Below are positions 25,653 to 34,441 of a DNA stretch of 64,000 nucleotides, in pieces. The translations under genes were made by a program, and so were the position numbers. The stretch is taken from assembly GCF_900091315.1 (NCBI RefSeq), contig NZ_FLSP01000029.1:22544-86543 (forward strand), written 5' to 3'. The stretch's first letter is position 1; every line of letters starts with the position of its first letter. The notes beneath the pieces are model-generated. The model did no database searches and was not told where the DNA came from. It worked only from the letters and a program-made list of their open reading frames with translations. The stretch is from Streptomyces sp. DI166. GTDB lineage: Bacteria > Actinomycetota > Actinomycetes > Streptomycetales > Streptomycetaceae.

Positions 25653-26980
25653 CCGGTGTTCCGAGCAGCCCGCCGAAACCGGACCTGCGGCCCGACGAAC
25701 TGCACGCGTCTCTTTCCTCGCCGACCGCCAGGTCCATGAACTTCCTCAATGAGGTGGCCCAGCACTACCCCGACGCGATCTCTTTCGCGGCCGGCCGCCC
25801 CTGCGAGGATTTCCTCGATCTGGCCGCGGTGCACCGTCACCTCGACCTGTTCGCGGCCCATCTGCGCGAGAAGTTCGGCGGCGACGAGCAGCGGGTGCGG
25901 GGAACGCTTCTCCAGTACGGCAGGACCAAGGGCGTGATCCACGAACTCGTGGCCCGCCACCTGGAGTCGGACGAGGGCATCCTCGTCGACCCGGAGGCCG
26001 TCGTGGTCACCGTGGGCTGCCAGGAGGCCCTCTTCCTGACCCTGCGCGCGCTGCGCCGCGACGACCGTGACGTACTGCTCGCCGTCATGCCGACCTACGT
26101 GGGGGCCGCGGGGGCCGCCCACCTCGCGGACATGCCGGTCCTGCCGGTCGCCCAGTCCGACGCGGGCATCGACATCGACGACCTGGTGGCCGTGGCGCGT
26201 CGGGCACGGGAACAGGGGCTGCGGCCGCGCGCCTGCTACATCGTGCCCGACTTCGGCAATCCGTCCGGCATCAGCCTCGACCTGGACGTCCGCAAGAGGC
26301 TCCTGGAGGCCGCGTACGACATCGGCCTGCTGCTCCTGGAGGACAACCCGTACGGCCTGTTCGACGCCGGACCCGCCGGGAACACGCCGCTGCCCACCCT
26401 CAAGTCCCTCGACACCGGGCGCGGCGTCGTCTATCTCGGCTCCTTCGCCAAGACGGGCAACCCGGGTGCGCGCGTGGGTTACGTCGTGGCCGACCAGCGC
26501 GTGGGCACGGGTGCCGACGGCGGTACGGAACTGCTCGCGGACCGGCTCGGCGAGCTCAAGAGCATGCTCACGGTGAACACGTCGCCGATCGCCCAGGCCG
26601 TGATCGGAGGCAAGCTCCTGGAGTACGACGGGAGCCTGCGCACGGCCAACGAGCGGGAGCGGGCGGTCTACCGCCGCAACCTGCGCCTGGTCCTGGACGG
26701 TCTGGCGCGCCGCTTCCCGGCGGACCGGCGCCCGCACGTGACGTGGAACCGCCCCTCGGGGGGCTTCTTCGTGGTCTGCGCCCTGCCCTTCGTGGCGGGT
26801 GACGACCTGCTGGCCGTGTGCGCCCGCGAGTACGGGGTGCTGTGGACGCCGATGCACCACTTCTACGCGGGTGACGAGGCCCGCCGTGAGATCCGGCTGT
26901 CGGTGAGCCATCTGACACCGGCGGAGATCGAAACCGGTCTGGACCGGCTGGCGCGGTTCGTGGCGGAGCGGGACACCTGA
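25649..26980 (+). CDS. Aminotransferase, HpgT-like, for 3,5-dihydroxyphenylglycine
   Basis: A 443-residue fold type I PLP aminotransferase with a GntR/MocR-type (KAT/LysN-like) catalytic domain. The PLP lysine is in GSFAKTGNPGARVGY, preceded by PDFGNPSG and LLLEDNPYGLF. Given its place with dpgA-C it should transaminate 3,5-dihydroxyphenylglyoxylate to Dpg, as HpgT does in glycopeptide clusters; no hydroxymandelate genes are present, so a role in Hpg supply is unlikely. GTG at 25649 overlaps the MbtH stop by four bases, giving coupling. Confidence 0.88.
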   Translation: MTGVPSSPPKPDLRPDELHASLSSPTARSMNFLNEVAQHYPDAISFAAGRPCEDFLDLAAVHRHLDLFAAHLREKFGGDEQRVRGTLLQYGRTKGVIHELVARHLESDEGILVDPEAVVVTVGCQEALFLTLRALRRDDRDVLLAVMPTYVGAAGAAHLADMPVLPVAQSDAGIDIDDLVAVARRAREQGLRPRACYIVPDFGNPSGISLDLDVRKRLLEAAYDIGLLLLEDNPYGLFDAGPAGNTPLPTLKSLDTGRGVVYLGSFAKTGNPGARVGYVVADQRVGTGADGGTELLADRLGELKSMLTVNTSPIAQAVIGGKLLEYDGSLRTANERERAVYRRNLRLVLDGLARRFPADRRPHVTWNRPSGGFFVVCALPFVAGDDLLAVCAREYGVLWTPMHHFYAGDEARREIRLSVSHLTPAEIETGLDRLARFVAERDT

Positions 26981-27036
26981 ATCCACCCGCGCGGGCCCGG
27001 AGACGCGCGGGCCAGGACCGAGATGGGAGGGGCTTG

Positions 27037-28060
27037 ATGCTGCCGTTGTCGTTTGCTCAGCGTCGTCTGTGGTTCCTGTACCGGCTTGAGGGCCCTTCGG
27101 CGACGTACAACATCCCGGTGGTGACGCGGATCGCGGGCACGCTGGAACGGGAGGCGTTCACGGCGGCGGTGCGGGACGTGGTCGCCCGGCACGAGGTGCT
27201 GCGCACCGTGTACGTCGAGAGCGGCGGTGAGCCGGTCCAGCGGATCCTGGAACAGGCCGACGTGCCGGTGGAGTTCGTGTCCTGTCCGCCGGGTGAGGTG
27301 GACACCCGGGTCGCCGAGACCACCGGGTACTGCTTCGACCTGGGCGCCGAGGTCCCGTTGCGGGTGCGGGTGTTGGAGACCGGTCCCGAGGAGACGGTGC
27401 TGGTGCTGGTGGTGCACCACATCGCCGCCGACGGCTGGTCCATGGCCCCCCTCTCGGCGGACCTGTCCACCGCGTATGCCGCCCGGCTGGCCGGAACAGC
27501 CCCCGACTGGCCACCCCTGGACATCCAGTACGCCGACTACACCCTCTGGCAACGCGAACTCCTCGACCTCGAAGGCCCCCGCCAACTCGCCCACTGGCGC
27601 GCAGCACTGGCCGGACTCCCGCAGGAACTGACCCTGCCCACCGACCGCCCCCGCCCCGCCCGCGCCTCCTACCGGGGCGGCAGCACCACCCTCACCCTCG
27701 ACGCCCACACCCACACCCGCCTCCGCGAACTGGCCGCCTCCAGAGGCGCCTCAGTGTTCATGGTCGTCCAGGCGGCCGTGGCCGCCCTGCTCACCCGGCT
27801 CGGCGCGGGCACCGACATCCCCCTGGGCACCGTCGTCGCCGGACGCGGCGACGAAGCACTCGAAGACCTCGTCGGCTTCTTCGTCAACACCCTCGTCCTG
27901 CGCAACGACACCTCCGGCGATCCCACCTTCACCGAACTCCTCGACCGCACCAGGGCCGTCTCCCTGGCCGCCTACGACCACCAGGACCTCCCCTTCGAAC
28001 GCCTCGTCGAAGAACTCTCCCCGGCCCGCTCCCTCGCCCACCACCCCCTCTTCCAGGTCT
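27037..28060 (+). repeat. Near-identical C-domain DNA, copy 3 (mosaic of copies 1 and 2)
   Basis: From 27037 to about 27445 the DNA follows copy 1 (21746 downward, opposite strand). From about 27445 to 28060 it follows copy 2 (18250 downward to 17635). The switch lies just after the HHIAADG motif region, where copies 1 and 2 are themselves almost the same. This pattern indicates gene conversion or recent duplication. Confidence 0.82.
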
Positions 28061-30972
28061 ACCTGTCCATGCAGAGCGGCGGTATCGCGGACTTCGAGCT
28101 GGCCGGACTCTCCTGCCGCAACGATCCGGCACGCGCGGACATCGCCAAGTTCGACCTGTCCTTCTTCCTGAGCGAGTGCTGGGGCAAGGACGGCGAGGCC
28201 GCGGGTCTGGACGGGTTCGTCGAGTACAGCTCCGACCTGTTCGACCGCGCCACCGCCCATGCGGTGGCACGCCGCCTGGAACGCGTGCTCCGGCAGGTCG
28301 CCACGGCGCCCGAGTCGCGGATCGGCGACCTCGACATCCTGGACGCGGACGAGCGGCGGCGCCTGATCGTCGACTGGAACGACACCTCGACGCCGCTCCC
28401 GTGCGGCTCGGTCACCCACGTCTTCGAGGAGTGTGCGGCCCGTACCCCCGACGCGCCCGCCGTGGTGTCCGGCCCGGTCACCCTGACGTACCGCCAACTC
28501 GACGAGGCATCCAACCGGTTGGCGAGGCACCTGCAGGGGCTCGGGGCGGGCCCGGAGCGCCTGGTCGCGCTGGCGCTGCCGCGCTCGGAGCAGGTGGTCG
28601 TGGCCATGCTCGCCGTGCTGAGGACCGGTGCCGCGTACCTGCCGCTGGACGTCACGCATCCGGCCGAGCGCCTGGCCGGGACGCTGGCCGACGCGCGACC
28701 GGCGCTGCTGCTCGTGGACTCGGCGACGGCGCCGCTCGTACCCGCGGACTGCCCGACCGTGTGCCTGGACGACCCCGGGACAGCGGCCCGGATCGCCGCC
28801 GTGCCGTCCGCCCGTCTGTCCGACTCGGAGTCGGGCGGCGCGGTACCGCCCGACTCGGTCGCGTACGTCATCTACACCTCGGGCTCCACGGGCCGCCCCA
28901 AGGGCGTGGTGATCACCCACGCCGGTCTGCTCAACCTGGCACTCGCACTGCGTGACCACCACCGGCTGGGGCCCGACGACCGGCTCGCGGCGGTCACCAC
29001 CGTCGCCTTCGACGCGTCCGTGGCCGAGCTGTATCTGCCGCTGGTCTCCGGCGCCTGTCTGGTCCTCGCCCCGCGCGACGCGGCACGCGACCCCGCCGAG
29101 CTGGCCGCGCTGCTGCGCCGCCACCGGGTGACCGCGCTGCAGGCCACGCCGAGTCTGTGGCGGTCGCTGGTGGCCGAGGTGCCCGACGCGCTCCGCGGGC
29201 TGCGCGTGCTCAACGCCGGTGAGGCGCTTCCGGCCGATCTGGCAGGGGACCTGGCGGCCCTCGGCACGGTCGTGGTCAACCAGTACGGGCCCACCGAGAC
29301 CACCGTGTACTCCACGCTCCAGGACGTCCCGGCCGACGCCCGCACGGTGCCGATCGGCCGGCCGCTCGCCAACACCGCCGCCTACGTACTCGACCCGGGT
29401 CTGCGGCCGGTGCCTCCGGGCTCGCCGGGCGACCTGTACCTCGCGGGGCGCGGCGTGGCCCGCGGCTATCTGGGGCTGCCGGGCCTCACCGCGGCGCGGT
29501 TCGTGGCGGACCCGTTCGGCCCGCCCGGGGCGCGCATGTACCGCACCGGCGACCGGGCGCGCTGGACGCGGGACGGGGTGCTGGAGTATCTGGGGCGCGA
29601 CGACTTCCAGGTCAAGATCCGTGGGTACCGGGTGGAGCCCGGCGAGGTCGAGGCCGCCCTCATGGCCTGCCCGGGTGTCGTACGGGCCGCGGTGGTGGCC
29701 CGCCCGGACCGTTCCGGAGTCCACGGACTGGTCGGCTACTTCGTCGCCGCGAGCGCGGGCGCCGTGGACACGGCCGCGCTGCGCGACCGTCTCGCGGCGC
29801 GGCTGCCCGACTACATGGTGCCGCCCCACCTGGTGGAGCTGGACGCCCTGCCGGTGAACGCGAACGGCAAGCTCGACCGCGCCGCGCTGCCGGAGCCCGA
29901 ACGGAGGGCGAGGGCGGGCGGCCGGGCCCCGGTGACCGCGCGTCAGCGGCACCTGTGCGCGCTGTTCGCCGAGGTGCTCGGGGTGAGCGAGGTCGGCGTG
30001 GACGACGGCTTCTTCGACCTGGGTGGGCATTCGCTGCTCGCGATCCGGCTGGTCGGGCGCATCCGCGAGGCGCTGGGTGTGGAACTGCGGGTGCGCACGG
30101 TGTTCGAGGCGCCGACCGTGGAGCGCCTGGAGCGGCTCCTCGACGCGGAGTCCGCCGTGTCCCGCACGCACGAGGGCGTCGGCCCGGTCCTGACGTTCCG
30201 CACCGGAAGCGCCGGAAACGCCGACGCCGCCGGGTGCCCGGTGTTCCTGCTGCCGCCCGCGAACGGCCTCGGCTGGGCGTACTCCACGCTCCCCGCCCAC
30301 CTGCCACGCACCTGCCCGGTGCACGCGCTGCAGGACCCGCGCCTGGACGGCACGGGCGACGTGGCGGCCCTGGGCGTGCCGCAGCTCGCGGCGGCGTACC
30401 TGGAGCAACTGACCGCGCTCCGGCCGAGCGGACCGTACGTGCTGATGGGCTGGTCGATGGGCGGGACCGTCGCTCAGGAACTGGCCGCCGCGCTGGAGGA
30501 ACAGGGCGAGACCGTGGCCCTGCTGGTGCTGGTGGACGCTCCGGCGGGCGGCCCCGACGCACCACCGGCCGGGGTGGCGGAGGCGGTGTACGTCGCCGTG
30601 GACGGCGCGGCCGTGTGGCCCGCCGACACCTCCGCGTACCCGTCCGCGGGGGCCCTGCGCGGTGCGCTGCCCGCCGGTCACCCGCTCGCCGACCTGCCCG
30701 ACCGGGTCCTGCGGCGGCTGCCGCGTGTCGCGTACGAGAACCTCGTCGCGGCCGCCGCGCACCGCCCGCGCCCGGTGCGGGCCCGCACGCTGCTCTTCGA
30801 CGCGGCCGAACCCGGCCGGCCGGGCCCGGCGCCCTCGGTGGTCTGGAAGCGGTACCTCACCGGAGACGTGCTGACCCATGAAGTGCCCTACGGACACTTC
30901 GAGATCGTCAAGAGCCGAGCCATGCACACGATCGGACCGATTCTGCGGAACGAGGTGAACGACATTGGCTGA
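27037..30972 (+). CDS. Single-module terminal non-ribosomal peptide synthetase, C-A-PCP-TE
   Basis: A protein of 1311 residues. C3 begins at residue 2 (HHIAADG near 130), A3 has YTSGSTGRPKG near 614, PCP3 DLGGHSLLA near 997, and a type I thioesterase with nucleophile motif GWSMGG near 1138 and a late His in YGHFEIV. The A3 pocket reads D-A-A-Q-L-A-Q-V-Y by GrsA alignment and does not match a code I recall. The TE makes this the releasing subunit, so the large NRPS acts before it. C3 is a mosaic: its first third is nearly identical to C1, the remainder to C2. ATG at 27037 with GGGAGGGG upstream; no docking domain precedes C3. Part of the mbtH-dpg operon. Confidence 0.94.
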   Translation: MLPLSFAQRRLWFLYRLEGPSATYNIPVVTRIAGTLEREAFTAAVRDVVARHEVLRTVYVESGGEPVQRILEQADVPVEFVSCPPGEVDTRVAETTGYCFDLGAEVPLRVRVLETGPEETVLVLVVHHIAADGWSMAPLSADLSTAYAARLAGTAPDWPPLDIQYADYTLWQRELLDLEGPRQLAHWRAALAGLPQELTLPTDRPRPARASYRGGSTTLTLDAHTHTRLRELAASRGASVFMVVQAAVAALLTRLGAGTDIPLGTVVAGRGDEALEDLVGFFVNTLVLRNDTSGDPTFTELLDRTRAVSLAAYDHQDLPFERLVEELSPARSLAHHPLFQVYLSMQSGGIADFELAGLSCRNDPARADIAKFDLSFFLSECWGKDGEAAGLDGFVEYSSDLFDRATAHAVARRLERVLRQVATAPESRIGDLDILDADERRRLIVDWNDTSTPLPCGSVTHVFEECAARTPDAPAVVSGPVTLTYRQLDEASNRLARHLQGLGAGPERLVALALPRSEQVVVAMLAVLRTGAAYLPLDVTHPAERLAGTLADARPALLLVDSATAPLVPADCPTVCLDDPGTAARIAAVPSARLSDSESGGAVPPDSVAYVIYTSGSTGRPKGVVITHAGLLNLALALRDHHRLGPDDRLAAVTTVAFDASVAELYLPLVSGACLVLAPRDAARDPAELAALLRRHRVTALQATPSLWRSLVAEVPDALRGLRVLNAGEALPADLAGDLAALGTVVVNQYGPTETTVYSTLQDVPADARTVPIGRPLANTAAYVLDPGLRPVPPGSPGDLYLAGRGVARGYLGLPGLTAARFVADPFGPPGARMYRTGDRARWTRDGVLEYLGRDDFQVKIRGYRVEPGEVEAALMACPGVVRAAVVARPDRSGVHGLVGYFVAASAGAVDTAALRDRLAARLPDYMVPPHLVELDALPVNANGKLDRAALPEPERRARAGGRAPVTARQRHLCALFAEVLGVSEVGVDDGFFDLGGHSLLAIRLVGRIREALGVELRVRTVFEAPTVERLERLLDAESAVSRTHEGVGPVLTFRTGSAGNADAAGCPVFLLPPANGLGWAYSTLPAHLPRTCPVHALQDPRLDGTGDVAALGVPQLAAAYLEQLTALRPSGPYVLMGWSMGGTVAQELAAALEEQGETVALLVLVDAPAGGPDAPPAGVAEAVYVAVDGAAVWPADTSAYPSAGALRGALPAGHPLADLPDRVLRRLPRVAYENLVAAAAHRPRPVRARTLLFDAAEPGRPGPAPSVVWKRYLTGDVLTHEVPYGHFEIVKSRAMHTIGPILRNEVNDIG

Positions 30973-31017
30973 GGAACAGGTCAAGGTGCTCATCAGGAGC
31001 GCCCGTCGGAGGTGGGG

Positions 31018-32163
31018 GTGGACGTACAGGTGACCACCGCACTGAGCCTCCCCAGTCCCGGCGCGCTGCGCACGGCGGGAGCGATCCCGCTGGCCGAGTC
31101 GCCCATGGCCCGGATCACCGGGGTCGGCACGGCCACCCCGGAGAACTCCTACACACAGCGGGAACTGCTCGACGCCTTCGACATCAAGGACCGGCGGATC
31201 CGCTCCGTCTTCCTGAACAGCGCCATCGAGCGGCGCTCCCTCACTCTCCCGCCGCAGCGTCCCGACGGTACCCGCGCGCAGGAGTCGCAGGGGCAGCTCC
31301 TCGCCAAGCACCGGGCCGAGGGCATCGCCATCGGCGCGCAGGCCGTCGAGGCGGCCCTCAAGCGCGCGGGCCGGGAACTCGCCGACGTGCGCTACCTGAC
31401 CTGTGTGACCACCACCGGGTTCATGGCGCCGGGCTTCAGCGCCCATCTGATCCGCGAGATGGGCATCGACACGCACTGCAGCCGCCTGGACGTCGTCGGC
31501 ATGGGCTGCAACGCGGGCCTCAACGCCCTGAACGCCGTGGCCGGCTGGGCCCACGCGCACCCCGGTGAGCTGGCCGTGATGGTGTGCATCGAGGTGTGCT
31601 CCGCCGCGTACGTGTTCGACGGCACGATGCGCACGGCCGTGGTCAACAGCCTCTTCGGGGACGGCGCCGCGGCGATCTGCGTGGTCAGCGGGGAGGCGGC
31701 GGCCACGCCGCGGCCGGAATGCGGGCCGGAGCTGCTCAAGTTCGCGAGCGGCATCATCCCCGAGGCGATCGGCGCGATGCGCTACGACTGGGACGACGAC
31801 GCCAACCTCTTCAGCTTCTTCCTCGACCGCGACATCCCGTACGTGGTCGGCGGGCGGGTGGAGACCGTGGTGGGCCGGCTGCTCGACGGCACCGGGCTGC
31901 GGCGGAGCGACATCGGGCACTGGCTGGTGCACTCCGGCGGCAAGAAGGTGGTCGAGTCGGTGATGGTGAACCTCGGCCTGACCCGCTACGACGTACGGCA
32001 CACCACCGCCGTGCTGCGCGACTACGGGAATCTCTCCAGCGGCTCCTTCCTCTTCTCCTACGAGCGGCTGCTCGACGAGGGGCTCGTCAGGCCCGGGGAG
32101 TACGGGGTGCTGATGACGATGGGCCCGGGCTCGACGATCGAGACGGCGCTCGTCCGCTGGTGA
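31018..32163 (+). CDS. dpgA: DpgA-type III polyketide synthase (3,5-dihydroxyphenylacetyl-CoA synthase)
   Basis: A 381-residue chalcone-synthase-fold enzyme that condenses four malonyl-CoA to a 3,5-dihydroxyphenylacetyl-CoA skeleton, the first step of Dpg formation. The catalytic Cys is in VVGMGCNAGLNAL (about residue 164), with the His in HWLVHSGGKKV and the Asn in DYGNLSSGSF completing the triad. TTGFMAPGFSAHLI is typical of DpgA. GTG at 31018 lies 6 nt after CGGAGG; GTG codons at 31012 and 31030 are alternatives. It follows the TE-NRPS by 45 nt in the same operon. Confidence 0.94.
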   Translation: MDVQVTTALSLPSPGALRTAGAIPLAESPMARITGVGTATPENSYTQRELLDAFDIKDRRIRSVFLNSAIERRSLTLPPQRPDGTRAQESQGQLLAKHRAEGIAIGAQAVEAALKRAGRELADVRYLTCVTTTGFMAPGFSAHLIREMGIDTHCSRLDVVGMGCNAGLNALNAVAGWAHAHPGELAVMVCIEVCSAAYVFDGTMRTAVVNSLFGDGAAAICVVSGEAAATPRPECGPELLKFASGIIPEAIGAMRYDWDDDANLFSFFLDRDIPYVVGGRVETVVGRLLDGTGLRRSDIGHWLVHSGGKKVVESVMVNLGLTRYDVRHTTAVLRDYGNLSSGSFLFSYERLLDEGLVRPGEYGVLMTMGPGSTIETALVRW

Positions 32164-32275
32164 GCCGCCGCCGGGCGGCCGGCGGTCCCCGCCCCGCTCC
32201 CGTGCGACGTCACCCGTCACACCCGGTGGTTCACGCATGCCACGGCACCCATCACACACGGAGAGGCATACGGCA

Positions 32276-33034
32276 TTGTCCGCTCGCACCACGGCCGCCA
32301 CGGCCGGTACGGATACCAGCACCAGCAACCCACCCCTCGACGTCCTGGAGCTGGGCGTCGACGCGGGCCGCGTCCTGTCCCCCGCCCTCGTCGCCGAGCT
32401 GGACGCCTTCTGCGACCGGCTCGAAGCCTCGGCAGCCACCGGGAGGGCCGTGGGCGTCCTGCGCCTGACCGGCGGGGCCGGGGAGCCGGGCCTGCTGGAC
32501 GAAGGAGTCGATGTGCACCTGGTGAGCAAGTGGGAGCGGGTGCTGCGCCGCATGGAGCGGCTCGGTGCCCCCACGCTCGCCCTGGCCGGGGGCGAGTGCG
32601 GCGGCGTCGCCCTGGACGCCCTGCTGGCGGCGGACTACCGCATCGCCGCCCCCGACCTGGTGCTGCGCCTGCACGCGCGGCCGGACGGGATGTGGCCCGG
32701 CATGGCGGTGTTCCGGCTCGCCAGCCACGCGGGAGCGGCCCGGGTGCGGCGCGCGGTGCTGTTCGGGGCGCCCCTGACCGCCGCCGAGGCGCTGCGGCTG
32801 GACCTGCTCGACGAGGTCGTCGAGGACGCCCGGCGCGAGGAGTCGGCGCGAGCGGCGGTGGAGCTGCTGACCGCCTTCCCCGGGCCCGAGCTGGCGGTGC
32901 GCCGGCGGCTGTTGATCGACGCCACGAGTGTCAGTTTCGAGGAAGCGCTGGGCAGCCATCTGTCGGCCTGCGACCGCTCGCTGCGGCGCGAACGCGAGCG
33001 GGCGCAGGGCTCGGAGTGGGAGGTGGAGGTCTGA
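32276..33034 (+). CDS. dpgB: Enoyl-CoA hydratase-like enzyme of Dpg synthesis
   Basis: A 252-residue crotonase-fold protein. The segment HLVSKWERVLRRMERL, GGECGGVALDALLAADYRIA and RRAVLFGAPLTAAEALRL match DpgB of glycopeptide clusters, which works with DpgA to speed the dehydration and aromatisation of its product. TTG at 32276 is chosen because GGAGAGG precedes it; an ATG at 32237 has no ribosome binding site. The stop overlaps dpgC by one base (TGATG). A second hydratase, DpgD, normally present, is not in the window. Confidence 0.88.
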   Translation: MSARTTAATAGTDTSTSNPPLDVLELGVDAGRVLSPALVAELDAFCDRLEASAATGRAVGVLRLTGGAGEPGLLDEGVDVHLVSKWERVLRRMERLGAPTLALAGGECGGVALDALLAADYRIAAPDLVLRLHARPDGMWPGMAVFRLASHAGAARVRRAVLFGAPLTAAEALRLDLLDEVVEDARREESARAAVELLTAFPGPELAVRRRLLIDATSVSFEEALGSHLSACDRSLRRERERAQGSEWEVEV

Positions 33035-34341
33035 TGGCCGTTTCGTTCGAGGACGTCACCGGCGAGCTGTCGACCGCCCGGAAGGCGCTGCTCACCGGGG
33101 CGGAGGAGGCGGAGGAGGTCCTGGCCGCGCTGCCCGGCCCCGCCGACCGCACGCCCGCGCAACGGGAGGCGGCGGCCGCCGCGAAGAACGCGGCCCGTCA
33201 GGTGCGCGCCCGCTTCCTGGCCGCGCACGCGGACGCGGTCTACGACGAGTTGACGGAGGGGCGCACCCGGCGTCCCCGGCTCGCGGAGCTGGCGGACGCG
33301 GCCGCCGTCGCCTTCCCCGGGCTGGCGCCGACGGCGGAACAGATGGCCGTCGAGCGCGGACGGCCTCAGGAGAACAAGGAGGGCCGGGAGATCGACCAGG
33401 GGCTGCTGTTCTCGCGGCTCCTGGAGTCGCCGGTGGCGGGCCCGCACCTGATGGACTCGATGCTGCTGCCCACACCGCGGGCACTGGCCGCCCTGACCGA
33501 GTTCCGGCGCACGGGGCTGGCGGACCTCGGCTCGGTCCGGGTCGAACGCCGCGGCACGGCCGCGTACCTGACCATGTGCCGGACGGACAGTCTCAACGCC
33601 GAGGACAACCGGCAGGTCGACGACATGGAGACGGCCGTCGACCTGGCGCTGCTCGATCCGGCGGTGGGCGTCGGGGTGCTGCGGGGCGGTGAGATGGCGC
33701 ACCCGCGCTACCGCGGCCGGCGCGTGTTCAGCGCCGGAATCAACCTCAAGGCGCTGCACGCGGGAGATATCTCCCTGGTCGACTTCCTGCTGCGCCGCGA
33801 GCTCGGCTACATCGCGAAGCTCTCGCGGGGACTGATGGTGGACCACGCCGGGGCATGGCACTCCCCGACCGTGGTCAAGCCGTGGGTGGCCGCCGTGGAC
33901 TCCTTCGCCATCGGCGGCGGGGCCCAGCTGCTGCTCGTCTTCGACCGGGTGATCGCGGCGTCGGACGCGTATCTGAGCCTGCCCGCCGCCCAGGAGGGGA
34001 TCATCCCCGGCGTCTCCAACTTCCGGCTGCAGCAGTCGGCGGGGGCGCGGATCTCCCGGCAGATCGTCCTGTGGGGCCGGCGGATCTGGGCGACGGAGCC
34101 GGACGCCCGGCTGTTCGTGGACGAGGTGGTGGACACCGCCGACATGGACCGGGCGGTGGCGACGGCGGCCGAGCGGCTGGACAGCGCGGCGGTCGTGACC
34201 AACCGCCGGATGCTGCGGCTGTCGGAGGAGCCGCCGGAGGCGTTGCGCGCGTACCTGGCGCAGTTCGCGATGCAGCAGGCGCTGCGGCTGTACAGCGAGG
34301 ACGTGATCGGGAAGGTGACGCGCTTCTCGCGGCGCGACTGA
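33034..34341 (+). CDS. dpgC: 3,5-dihydroxyphenylacetyl-CoA 1,2-dioxygenase
   Basis: A 435-residue cofactor- and metal-independent oxygenase of the crotonase fold that converts 3,5-dihydroxyphenylacetyl-CoA and O2 to 3,5-dihydroxyphenylglyoxylate and CoA. The long N-terminal helical domain (about 1-165) and crotonase core (NAEDNRQVDDMETAVDLAL; FSAGINLKALHAGDI with the oxyanion region; DSFAIGGGAQLLLVFDR) are typical of DpgC. It is coupled to dpgB by a one-base overlap and is the last gene of the cluster operon. Confidence 0.95.
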   Translation: MAVSFEDVTGELSTARKALLTGAEEAEEVLAALPGPADRTPAQREAAAAAKNAARQVRARFLAAHADAVYDELTEGRTRRPRLAELADAAAVAFPGLAPTAEQMAVERGRPQENKEGREIDQGLLFSRLLESPVAGPHLMDSMLLPTPRALAALTEFRRTGLADLGSVRVERRGTAAYLTMCRTDSLNAEDNRQVDDMETAVDLALLDPAVGVGVLRGGEMAHPRYRGRRVFSAGINLKALHAGDISLVDFLLRRELGYIAKLSRGLMVDHAGAWHSPTVVKPWVAAVDSFAIGGGAQLLLVFDRVIAASDAYLSLPAAQEGIIPGVSNFRLQQSAGARISRQIVLWGRRIWATEPDARLFVDEVVDTADMDRAVATAAERLDSAAVVTNRRMLRLSEEPPEALRAYLAQFAMQQALRLYSEDVIGKVTRFSRRD

Positions 34342-34364
34342 GCGGGACCGCGGTCCGCCGCCGT

Positions 34365-34386
34365 GGCCCGGGGAGGCCCCCGGGCC
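34365..34386 (+). terminator. GC-rich hairpin after dpgC
   Basis: A perfect 9-bp stem, GGCCCGGGG / CCCCGGGCC, with a 4-nt loop lies 24 nt after the dpgC stop. There is no T-run, but T-less hairpins commonly terminate in streptomycetes. Confidence 0.45.
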
Positions 34387-34441
34387 AACACGGGGGCTAA
34401 CCCCAGTGCGGCCCGCGGCGGGACTTCCTACCGTGGGTGAC

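Noticed and set aside
25649..26980. Aminotransferase supplying 4-hydroxyphenylglycine
   Set aside because: No hydroxymandelate synthase or oxidase genes are present in the window; the dpg genes fit Dpg supply better.
27751..32574. Very long minus-strand open frame opposite the TE-NRPS and dpgAB
   Set aside because: It is a shadow of the high-GC coding strand: low-complexity Arg/Gly/Val-rich translation, no family motif, and the opposite strand has well-conserved NRPS and DpgA domains.
14628..34341. Epimerase, halogenase, N-methyltransferase-domain or second thioesterase in the cluster
   Set aside because: No such motifs found in the frames; all domains are accounted for as C, A, PCP and TE.
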